Shown here in pieces: positions 20,147 to 30,220 of a stretch of DNA of 64,000 nt; within the stretch, counting starts at the first letter, position 1; each line of letters begins with the position of its first letter. Source of the DNA: Siphonodentalium dalli (lineage: Eukaryota; Mollusca; Scaphopoda; Gadilida; Siphonodentaliidae); assembly GCA_032622095.1 (NCBI GenBank), contig CP136067.1, forward strand, positions 180,890,556-180,954,555, written 5' to 3'. The notes under the pieces were generated by a model. It saw nothing but the letters and a program-made list of their open reading frames with translations, made no database searches and had not been told where the DNA came from. The position numbers were made by a program, and so were the translations under genes.

Positions 20147-23025
20147 GAAAGTGTCAATGACACTGTAGCTCAACTTGGAAAGGGAATAATTTAATGTATT
20201 ACAGTCAATGGAGCGATTAGGAATGTGGAAAGTTGAATGTCTAATACTAGTTTATAGACATGAAGAGAAAATTAAAATCCAAGATTTGTCCGAATGACCC
20301 CAAAATGACTCGTTCCCATTTACATTCCAATTTCAACAGCCATGACAAATTTTATGATGATCAGACTAAAGGTACGACCTGTAGCCCGTGCTAAAGGATT
20401 TAGTCATACAAAGAGTAAAATCAAAGATGGCTGCTGGCGGCCATGTTTTTTGGCCGAATGACCCCAAAATGACTCGTTCCCATCTACATGTCACTATTAA
20501 CATTCATGACAAATTTTATGATGATCAGACTAAAGGTACGACATGTAGCCCGTGCTAAAGAATTTAGTCATACAAAGAGTAAAATCCAAGATGGCTGCTG
20601 GCGGCCATGTTTTCGGCCGAATGACCACAAAATGAGTCGTTCCCATCTACATGTCATCGTTAACATCCATGAAAAATTTTATGATGATCAGGCTAAAGGT
20701 ACGACCTGTAGCCCATGCTAAAGAATTTAGTCATACAAAGAGTAAAATCTAAGATGGCTGCTGGCCGCCATGTTTTTTGGCCAAATGACCCCAAAATTAC
20801 TCGTTCCCATCTACATGTCAATATTAACATCCATGACAAATTTTATGATGATCAGACGAACAGTACGACCTGTGGCCCATGCTAATGGATTAAATTTTGA
20901 AATCCAAGATGGCTGCTGGCGGCCATGTTTTTTGTCCGAATGACCCCAAAATGACTCGTTCCCATTTACATTCCAATTACAACAGCCATGACAAATTTTA
21001 TGATGATCAGACTAAAGGTACGACCTGTAGCCCGTGCTAAAGGATTTAGTCATTGCTGGTGGCCATGTTTTTTGTCCGAATGACCCCAAAATGACTCGTT
21101 CCCATCTTCATGTCATTGTTAACATCCATTACTAATTTTATGATGATCCGACCAAAGGTACGACCTATAGCCCGTGTCAAAGGATTTAGTCATGCAAAGA
21201 GTAAAATCTAAGATGGCTGCCAGCGGCCATGTTTTTTGGCCGAATAACCCCAAAATTACTCGTTCCCATCTACATGTCATTGTTAACATCCATGACAAAT
21301 TTTATGATGATCAGACTAAAAGTAGGACCTGTAGCCCGTGCTAAAGGATTTAGTCATACAAAGAGTAAAATCCAAGATGGCTGCTAGCAACCATGTTTTT
21401 ATGCCGAATGACCCCAAAATTACTCGTTCCCATCTACATGTCATTGTTAACATCCATGACAAATTTTATGATGATCAGACAAACAGTACGACCTGTGGCC
21501 CGTGCTAATGGATTAAATTTTGAAATCCAAGATGGCCGCTGGCGGCCATGTTTTTTGTCCGAATGACCCCAAAATGACTCGTTCCCATCTTCATGTCATT
21601 GTTAACATCCATTACTAATTTTATGATGATCCGACCAAAGGTACGACCTGTAGCCCGTGCTAATGGATTAAATTTTGAAATCCAAAATGTTTTTTGTCTG
21701 AATGACCCCAAAATGACTCGTTCCCATCTACATTCCAATTTCAACAGCCATGACAAATTTTATGATGATCAGACTAAAGGTACGGCCTGTAGCCCGTGCT
21801 AAAGGATTTAGTCATACAAAGAGTAAAATCCAAGGTGGCTGCTGGCGACCATGTTTTTTTGGCCGAATGACCCCAAAATTACTCGTTCCCATCTACATAT
21901 CATTGTTAATATCCATGACAAATTTTATGATGATCAGACTAAAGGTACGACCTGCAGCCCGTGCTAAAGAATTTAGTCATACAAAGAGTAAAATCCAAGA
22001 TGGCTGCTGGCGGCCATGTTTTTTGGCCGAATGACCCCAAAATTACTCGTTCCCATCTACATGTCAATATTAACATCCATGACAAATTTCATGACTATCA
22101 GACGAACAGTACGGCCTGTAGCCCGTGCTAATGGATTGAATTTTGAAATCAAAGATGGTCGCTGGTGGCCATGTTTTTTGTCCGAATGACCCCAAAATGA
22201 CTCGTTCCCATCTACATTCCAATTTCAACAGCCATGAAAAATTTCATGATGATCAGACTCAAGGTACGACCTGTAGTCCGTGCTAAAGGATTTAGTCATA
22301 CAAAGAGTAAAATCCAATATGGCTGCTGGTGGCCATGTTTTTTGGCCGAATGACCCCAAAATGACTCGTTCCCATCTACATGTCATTATTAACATTCATG
22401 ACAAATTTTATGATGATCAGAATAAAGGTACGACCTGTAGCCCGTGCTAAAGGATTTAGTCATACAATGAGTAAAATCCAAGATGGCTGCTGGCGGCCAT
22501 GTTTTTCGGCCGAATGACCCCAAAATGACTCGTTCCCATCTACATGTCATTGTTAACATCCATGACAAATTTTATGATGATCAGACTAAAGGTACGACCT
22601 GTAGCCCGTGCTAAAGAATTTAGTCATACAAAGAGTAAAATGCAAGATAGCTGCTGGCGGCCATGTTTTTTGGCCGAATGACCCCAAAATTACTCGTTCC
22701 CATCTACATTCCAATTTCAACATCCATGACAAATTTCATGACAATAAGACGAACAGTACGACCTGTAGCCCGTGCTAATGGATTGAATTTTGAAATCCAA
22801 GATGGCCGCTGGTGGCCATGTTTTTTTTCCAAATGACCCCAAAATGACTCGTTCCCATTTACATGTCAATGTCAACATCCATGACAAATTTCATAATAAT
22901 CGGACCAAAGGTACGAACTGTAGCCCGTGCTAAAGGAAATTGTTGACGAATCACGCACACACACACGCACGACGGATACCAAGCCATGGCAATAGCTCAA
23001 ACTTTACAAAGTAAAGTTGAGCTAA
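20147..23025 (+). mobile_element. Helentron-like non-autonomous element, long copy (~17 core repeats)
   Basis: The left end (ATGAAAGTGTCAATGACACT) and right end (CCATGGCAATAGCTCA, then a hairpin ACTTTAC/GTAAAGT and GAGCTAA) are the same as in the copy at 15912-16910. Here about 17 core units of ~163-164 bp lie between them, some truncated (near 21056 and 21683). Units carry GGCCATGTTTTTTGGCCGAA, itself a small inverted repeat. Short ORFs in the units are incidental. Confidence 0.72.
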
Positions 23026-23027
23026 TA

Positions 23028-23163
23028 AATCACTTGATTGAACTGGTGATGTGAAATAATTAATACGAGGCAGGGACTATTATGTAAAACACTTGAGTAT
23101 GCTCTCGTGTTTGTATAACATCCCTGCCTCTCATGAATTATTTAAGTTCACCAGTTCAATTAA
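23028..23163. mobile_element. Foldback MITE, founder of the 73-bp array
   Basis: AATCACTTGATTGAACTGGT and the region through GAGGCAGGGA are inverted in TCCCTGCCTC through ACCAGTTCAATTAAGTGATT. The element starts 3 bp after the Helentron-like end. It resembles the foldback at 24452-24606. Confidence 0.75.
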
Positions 23164-23830
23164 GTGATTACTCTCTCTCATGTTTGTACAATGTCCCTGC
23201 CTCTCATGTATTATTTAACTTCACCAGTTCAATTAAGTGATTACTTTCTCTCATGTTTGTACAATGTCCCTGCCTCGCATGTATTATTTAACTTCACCAG
23301 TTCAATTAAGTGATTACTCTCTCTCATGTTTGTACAATGTCCCTGCCTCTCATGTATTATTTAACTTCACCAGTTCAATTAAGTGATTACTCTCTCTCAT
23401 GTTTGTACAATGTCCCTGCCTCTCATGTATTATTTAACTTCACCAGTTCAATTAAGTGATTACTTTCTCTCATGTTTGTACAATGTCCCTGCCTCGCATG
23501 TATTATTTAACTTCACCAGTTCAATTAAGTGATTACTCTCTCTCATGTTTGTACAATGTCCCTGCCTCTCATGTATTATTTAACTTCACCAGTTCAATTA
23601 AGTGATTACTCTCTCTCATGTTTGTACAATGTCCCTGCCTCTCATGTATTATTTAACTTCACCAGTTCAATTAAGTGATTACTTTCTCTCATGTTTGTAC
23701 AATGTCCCTGCCTCGCATGTATTATTTAACTTCACCAGTTCAATTAAGTGATTACTCCCTCTCATGTTTGCACAATGTCCCTGCCTCTCATGTATTATTT
23801 AACTTCACCAGTTCAATTAAGTGATTACCC
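23164..23830 (+). repeat. 73-bp tandem array, about 9 units
   Basis: Each unit is the right arm of the adjacent foldback (TGTCCCTGCCTCTCATGTAT, then TTCACCAGTTCAATTAAGTG, then ATTACTCTCTCTCATG). Units with TTTCTC plus CCTCGC recur every third unit (near 23242, 23461 and 23680), giving a 219-bp higher-order repeat. Confidence 0.92.
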
Positions 23831-24028
23831 TCTATGTATATACCATATTGTCGCAAACACGTTTCAGCTTGATTATAATTGTTTCAATACTACAAGTCCT
23901 CAGTGAGGTATTGAGATTATAAGTATGTTCGTGAATGTATGTATGTCCTTATAAATTCTGGAGATAAAAGTTTCCCAAAATTGGGAAACAACAGAGGTCA
24001 ATATGTTAAATAGCAGTAGACATCTTAC

Positions 24029-24114
24029 CATGCTTGCTGAGAAGGGTTACATGGGACATGTCGTTGGACCAAACCACGCTCTTCACTTTGGCAACCTTCA
24101 CAGTCGCAAGAGTT
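24029..24114 (-). CDS. COPA: COPA exon (window exon 4)
   Basis: This 86-nt exon follows TTTTCAG and ends before GTAAGA in phase 1. It encodes (R)[18 protein letters not shown] and then [10 protein letters not shown], aligning with human RTLASVKISKVKYVIWSAD. The downstream intron (24028-18035) is about 6 kb and holds the 73-bp array and the larger Helentron-like element. Confidence 0.94.
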
Positions 24115-24451
24115 CTGAAAAGAAATAATGTGATAATTTCCAGTTTCTCAGGCCCTTGAGCATGGTCCAGAAACCTTGGACATACAATTGTTTTATTTGC
24201 GTTTCATACGTTTGAATTTTTTTTTTATTACACTACTATGTGCGATTTCCGTTGAAAACACCATTAATTAAAAATGGTAATGCCACTAGTGAATTATGTC
24301 ATTTCTCGTGACTTCATTGACGTTATGCCGCTTACTGATCTAGATTGAATTTTCTATGGTTGATCTTTCTCCACATCGAGACTTTCATGCATTAATTCTG
24401 GGTGTTTTAATCATATTTGGCAAAGCACATTAATGCAGAAGTGTAATAAAT

Positions 24452-24606
24452 AGAGTAATCAATTAGTTCCGAGAATTATGTTAAATAATTCACCCAAGGC
24501 GAGAGACCTTTTGTAAGAAACTTGTGCGCGTTATCGTTTCTTACCATCGTCTCTCGCCTCTCGTGAATTATTTAAAGTAATTCTCGAAACCAATTGATTA
24601 CTCTCT
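24452..24606. mobile_element. Foldback MITE related to 23028-23163
   Basis: AGAGTAATCAATT, CGAGAATTA, TAAATAATTCAC and GCGAGAGAC are inverted in GTCTCTCGCC, GTGAATTATTTA, TAATTCTCG and AATTGATTACTCT. It has the same outer word (ATTACTCTCT) as the founder of the 73-bp array. Confidence 0.75.
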
Positions 24607-26319
24607 ATATAATCGTTACAAAATAATAGCGGTATGTTTATACAACTTACTCCGAAATGAGATCAAACATACCCATTTAAAAATGTGTCAATAATAATCT
24701 ATGGCTGAAATAAATCATAGGGAGTCTATCTAACATTTGTGGACATTGGTTTGGGTAATAATTGACACGGGCATGAAATCAAGACCTAGTCGATCCAGAG
24801 GTGGAATACTTCATTGGCATGTGCCCCATAAATTAAAAATTAAATTAAAACTGCACAATTAGGCAAAACAAAAAAAGGGTTTTGATTCTCGGGCATAGCC
24901 GCGTCTGGAAAAAAGGCCCGCGTTGAAGCATTTTATTACGATTTTCAAATTGACCGATGCTGTCAAATGATAACACGAAAATGGGAAACTAGAAAAGAGA
25001 AATTAGTTATGTTTCAAACATCGAATATGATAGACATTCAATGGTGTATGTGTTGGTATTCAACAACAGACACTAGGCAACGATAACTAACAGGTATATT
25101 GTCACCACAAGCTGCCCAAACCCCAAGTTTATTAAGTCAAATGTGTTTCCGTGCTGTAAACAATAATGATTTCCAATTTCGGGAACGCAAACCGGAAAGA
25201 AATATGGTGCGTATTGGCGATGTGTATGCTGGTTTAATTTAATAGTATTTGAAGTTTTTATGGCTAGCATGTATAGTTACTAAAGTATAGATGGATAAAT
25301 ATCAAAGTATAGATAGATATAAAATGTATAATCCCAATTTAAACTTTGATTGTTTTAGTTCCGTTTCCGTCTTTGTTGTATTCCGTGTTTAATATACCCA
25401 GTAACAGAGAACGAGAATCGAACGGACCTCAAACAAATCTGTCCATGCGTATTCTCTTTAATTAAGTTTAAATTCACCGATGTTACTGAATATATTTGGC
25501 AACAAATTTATCCGAGAGCACCATTGTATAGTGTGCAAATATATTTTTAATCGTTGTATTTTGGCTTGTTGGAAATAAAGCGTGATCCATAACTGAAAAA
25601 TCGTAATTTTATTCCCAATGATTCAGTGATTTTAGAAATTAGAGACACTCGGTAGTCGGTGTCAAGGCCGTTAATTGTGCATAGATGTTCTAAACTGTGA
25701 ATACTACCGAAAGGGTGTGTCTTTGAATGCAGAAAATCAAGAAACAGGTAACTGAGGTGTGGCAGATGCAAACTAAAATTAAATGCAACAAACAGTAGAA
25801 ACAAAAAGTCTATGACATTTAAATAAAAAATATGAAGTGTTTTCCATGTTACTGACATTGAAAAAAATCTCCCTATTTTTCACTGAATCTCCCTATTTCT
25901 GAGGACAAATCTCCCTATTTCCAATTATCAAAGTAAACAGGTCTGATATAAATAGATATATACTATAAGAAGGTACATACATATATCAAATATACCAACA
26001 ATATATATATGATGTACGGGTAGTATAATGTGATAATTGGTCATTCTTTATAGTGGAATACATTAGTTTATATCAAAACAATGTTCTCCTTAGATTTTCT
26101 TAACCTGGGAAGGTATAATAACCCATGCTAACTATGGGCATTATCCCCATAATAAAATTTAAAATAAAAATAAAACCCTCGCTCCCTCATCGATTCTCAA
26201 AAAAAATTGCCCGAGAATCAAAACCTTTTTTTTTTGGCCTTACATGCATTTAAATTTTTTGGCCTGAGAGTGTGTGGCCAGAGTTATGTTGAGCTGGGTA
26301 AGTGAACCCTTGCAAGCAA
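24607..26319. other. Intronic stretch with a distant inverted pair
   Basis: GGTTTTGATTCTCGGGCA (near 24882-24898) is inverted as TGCCCGAGAATCAAAACC (near 26207-26224), each next to an A/T homopolymer run and GGC. The ~1.3 kb between carries AATCTCCCTATTT three times (25866-25922) and no recognisable protein. This could be the two ends of an element or two solo repeats. Confidence 0.4.
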
Positions 26320-26412
26320 AGCAGAATGAGGTTCCAAGAGGGTAAATTTGGTGTCACTAAATTCACCCACTGGGGACCTCATTATGCAAATGTCACACAC
26401 ACTATTTCAAGA
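26320..26412. mobile_element. Foldback MITE, family B (short copy)
   Basis: GCAGAATGAGGTTCC and GAGGGTAAATTTGGTG are followed by CACTAAATTCACCC and GGGGACCTCATTATGCAAAT. It ends ACTATTTCAAGACTT, like the copy at 2489-2653, and lies about 30 bp from COPA exon 3. Confidence 0.7.
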
Positions 26413-26440
26413 CTTATAATGTGAGCTCCTATGAACTAAC

Positions 26441-26580
26441 CTTTTCTGCTGCACATCAAACAAGGTAACACAGTCCGTTTCTTTGATCAGGATACAGCCG
26501 GTCCCAGCATAGAAGATATCTTCACAGTTTGGAGTCTGAATTTTCTTGGTGATCTCATTTTTCAAATTCTTGATTATTAA
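26441..26580 (-). CDS. COPA: COPA exon (window exon 3)
   Basis: This 140-nt exon follows a TTTGCAG acceptor and ends at AAAAG|GTTAGT, two bases into the arginine codon. It encodes [20 protein letters not shown], then [17 protein letters not shown] and VTLFDVQQK(R), which align with human [15 protein letters not shown] and [10 protein letters not shown]. Confidence 0.95.
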
Positions 26581-26988
26581 CTGCAAACAATAAATTTTAG
26601 TTAAAACGTTACCAAAATTAAATGTGTATTGAACATTATGAAGTGAAATAGTGTAAATTTGTTGACCCTTGTTCTCAGTCAACTGACGTGTGAAGAAACA
26701 CACTTGAAAGGTTCAGTTATGAATATGTGTCACATGTGGGTCTATAAACCATAATAATTCTTGTGCCAAAATGGAAAATATGGCAATGGGACAAAAATTA
26801 TGATCCCTGCATGTTTTCATAACTTGTATCACAGTTGCTAGGGACCATATTAAGTGCAATATTAATAATGGAGAGACTGTTCTGTTTGAAATTAGAACAT
26901 AGTTACACAGAGCATAGAATTATCATTTGACATTTTTCCTGTTCTGCGCACATGCTATTTTATTAATATTACTCTCACATATACTTAC

Positions 26989-27071
26989 AGTTTGTGTTCT
27001 GTCCAAAACGGCGAATCTGTTTCTAGCCACCCAAACAGCAGTCAGTCCCGAGGAGCGCTTGCCTTCAGGAG
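26989..27071 (-). CDS. COPA: COPA exon (window exon 2)
   Basis: This 83-nt exon lies between TTCCAG and GTAAGT and enters with one base carried from the previous exon. It encodes [20 protein letters not shown] and then AVLDRTQT, nearly identical to the conserved alpha-COP stretch in the WD-associated domain. It ends in phase 0. Confidence 0.95.
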
Positions 27072-27149
27072 CTGGAATTGAAAATAGGGAATAATTTTCG
27101 TAGGTTTCAGGGAATACTAATAATAGTTGGTTTCCATATGGCACTTATC

Positions 27150-27920
27150 CCATGAGGCCCAAAGTGCTTACTTATTATACCAGCTGTGAGCCTGTGAGCA
27201 ATAACGAATCTGATGCATGCTGCCATTCTATAGGTGCACAAATAGAGTGACGAGACATGTACATACACATCCACATGATCTTACTCAGATATAACGGAGC
27301 AGTCAAGTGTTGCTTCAGGGTTAAAGATTGGTGCGAAACTTGAACAGAGTACAACTCTGATATTTATAAATAATTTTTAAAAAGAGATCCTGAATGTCAC
27401 CACATGTGTTTAATGATTATTCGTGATACATGTGTATCGTCATTCTTTATAAAGAATCATATCATGATATGCTTTATCAGATGAATCATGATGTTCATAT
27501 TCCCACTAAGTTCCTTTGTGGCTGTGAGTTGTAAATCGAACATTCAACACTATAAAATAGTGCCCAACTAGAGCTTAAGAATAAATTCAATTGTTTCAGA
27601 GTGACCATATCCGCTTAGGCATGGAATGGTATTTTATTAGAAAAGAGAAATGGTATTATCATTATACCAGGCCACCATTCATCACTGCGGGCTAAAATTG
27701 AAATAATTTTTTAACTCTAATTGAATAGCGATACGCACATCGTAACGTGAGCAAAAATCACGGGATCATATCGTAGCAGGGATGTATTGCTACAGCCCTA
27801 GTGGAAATGCTCCATTCCATAAATAAAGAACCTTGACTTATATTTATGTACTTTTATTGCTCACTATTTTTTGCCAGGGAACTGTTCATGGTGGGTGTAT
27901 TTATACTTCTACTAAGATAC
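27150..27920. other. Intronic stretch, nothing recognised
   Basis: No alpha-COP exon and no clear repeat. Short inverted words occur near 27420-27480 (ATTCTTTATAAAGAAT, TATCATGATA) without element-like ends. Confidence 0.45.
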
Positions 27921-27924
27921 TCAC

Positions 27925-28000
27925 CATCTGGGTTCTGTGAATCTGAATCTTTTGGAATCTGATAGAGATCATAGGTGCTATTTTCAACAGTGGAGGTTCT
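27925..28000 (-). CDS. COPA: COPA exon (window exon 1), WD-associated region start
   Basis: This 76-nt exon starts in phase 0 after a pyrimidine-rich TCTTTTGCAG acceptor and ends one base into a codon before GTGAGT. It encodes [20 protein letters not shown] and then SQNPD, matching the segment just after the alpha-COP WD40 propeller. The acceptor is only about 290 bp from the edge of the giant satellite, so the upstream exon must be beyond 64000. Confidence 0.94.
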
Positions 28001-28293
28001 CTGCAAAAGAAGAAAACATTCATGGAAATTACAACATGGCTCTACCATTGGATAATAATATATTGGAAAACTAGCCAATAACTGCGAACAACAAGGTGAG
28101 TAATCAGAGCTGCAATATTTGAGTCATTGATAAACACATTATTATCATAACTGCCCTTGTTTACCTGACAATCGTTCTTGGACGATTATTTTTACTGGAT
28201 GAAATTCATGCCCATATGATCCTTATTTAGCCATGTTTGTTCTTTAATTTTTGACACACAATTTTTGACACATCAAAACTTGCATGATTCTAC

Positions 28294-30220
28294 ATTGTGA
28301 TATTAAACAGTCATAGAAGGATGCTACTCCAGTACTGACTATCAGAATGGTATTGTAATATTAAACAGTCATAGAAGGATTCTACTCCAGTACTGACCAT
28401 CAGAATGGTATTGTAATATTAAACAGTCATAGAAGGATGCTACTCCAGTACTGACTATCAGAATGGTATTGTAATATTAAACAGTCATAGAAGGATGCTA
28501 CTCCAGTACTGACTATCAGAATGGTATTGTAATATTAAACAGTCATAGAAGGATGCTACTCCAGTACTGACTATCAGAATGGTATTGTAATATTAAACAG
28601 TCATAGAAGGATGCTACTCCAGTACTGACTATCAGAATGGTATTGTAATATTAAACAGTCATAGAAGGATGCTACTCCAGTACTGACTATCAGAATGGTA
28701 TTGTAATATTAAACAGTCATAGAAGGATGCTACTCCAGTACTGACCATCAGAATGGTATTGTAATATTAAACAGTCATAGAAGGATGCTACTCCAGTACT
28801 GACCATCAGAATGGTATTGTAATATTAAACAGTCATAGAAGGATGCTACTCCAGTACTGACTATCAGAATGGTATTGTAATATTAAACAGTCATAGAAGG
28901 ATGCTACTCCAGTACTGACTATCAGAATGGTATTGTAATATTAAACAGTCATAGAAGGATGCTACTCCAGTACTGACCATCAGAATGGTATTGTAATATT
29001 AAACAGTCATAGAAGGATGCTACTCCAGTACTGACCATCAGAATGGTATTGTAATATTAAACAGTCATAGAAGGATGCTACTCCAGTACTGACTATCAGA
29101 ATGGTATTGTAATATTAAACAGTCATAGAAGGATGCTACTCCAGTACTGACTATCAGAATGGTATTGTAATATTAAACAGTCATAGAAGGATGCTACTCC
29201 AGTACTGACCATCAGAATGGTATTGTAATATTAAACAGTCATAGAAGGATGCTACTCCAGTACTGACCATCAGAATGGTATTGTAATATTAAACAGTCAT
29301 AGAAGGATGCTACTCCAGTACTGACTATCAGAATGGTATTGTAATATTAAACAGTCATAGAAGGATGCTACTCCAGTACTGACTATCAGAATGGTATTGT
29401 AATATTAAACAGTCATAGAAGGATGCTACTCCAGTACTGACCATCAGAATGGTATTGTAATATTAAACAGTCATAGAAGGATGCTACTCCAGTACTGACT
29501 ATCAGAATGGTATTGTGATATTAAACAGTCATAGAAGGATGCTACTCCAGTACTGACCATCAGAATGGTATTGTAATATTAAACAGTCATAGAAGGATGC
29601 TACTCCAGTACTGACTATCAGAATGGTATTGTGATATTAAACAGTCATAGAAGGATGCTACTCCAGTACTGACCATCAGAATGGTATTGTAATATTAAAC
29701 AGTCATAGAAGGATGCTACTCCAGTACTGACTATCAGAATGGTATTGTGATATTAAACAGTCATAGAAGGATGCTACTCCAGTACTGACCATCAGAATGG
29801 TATTGTAATATTAAACAGTCATAGAAGGATGCTACTCCAGTACTGACTATCAGAATGGTATTGTGATATTAAACAGTCATAGAAGGATGCTACTCCAGTA
29901 CTGACCATCAGAATGGTATTGTAATATTAAACAGTCATAGAAGGATGCTACTCCAGTACTGACTATCAGAATGGTATTGTAATATTAAACAGTCATAGAA
30001 GGATGCTACTCCAGTACTGACCATCAGAATGGTATTGTAATATTAAACAGTCATAGAAGGATGCTACTCCAGTACTGACTATCAGAATGGTATTGTAATA
30101 TTAAACAGTCATAGAAGGATGCTACTCCAGTACTGACCATCAGAATGGTATTGTAATATTAAACAGTCATAGAAGGATGCTACTCCAGTACTGACTATCA
30201 GAATGGTATTGTAATATTAA
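28294..30220 (+). repeat. Pure 58-bp zone at the satellite edge
   Basis: About 33 consecutive units are all of the 58-bp, AGTC type. They differ only at TAT/CAT and TTGTA/TTGTG. The first 55-bp AGCC unit appears at about 30224. The zone shows ordered patterns: a 4-unit cycle (TAT, TAT, CAT, CAT) and then a 2-unit cycle (TAT with TTGTG, CAT with TTGTA). Confidence 0.9.

Larger units (their letters stand above)
2219..28000 (-). other. COPA: COPA locus, coatomer subunit alpha (partial, 14 internal exons)
   Basis: Alpha-COP is the largest subunit of the COPI coat, which drives Golgi-to-ER and intra-Golgi vesicle traffic on the cytosolic face of Golgi membranes. Fourteen minus-strand exons with AG acceptors and GT donors join in a single open frame of 553 codons, and every splice phase agrees with the next exon. 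The conceptual protein follows animal alpha-COP in order, from the linker after the WD40 propeller ([20 protein letters not shown]), through the WD-associated alpha-solenoid ([20 protein letters not shown]), the acidic linker (GWDVDDDLELPPDL), to the start of the C-terminal region ([20 protein letters not shown]). The first ~380 and last ~295 residues lie outside the window. Introns are unusually repeat-laden. Exons are intact, so I infer a working gene. Alignment to human COPA was from memory, so residue numbers are approximate. Confidence 0.96.

Noticed and set aside
20488-22034. Small repeated ORFs (MSLLTxxTNFMMI...)
   Set aside because: These are translations of the ~163-bp core units of the Helentron-like element, not genes.
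28001-28293. Further COPA exon next to the satellite
   Set aside because: The minus strand reads through the acceptor with no similarity to the preceding alpha-COP segment (human FNMSYNPAENAVLL). It is intronic.
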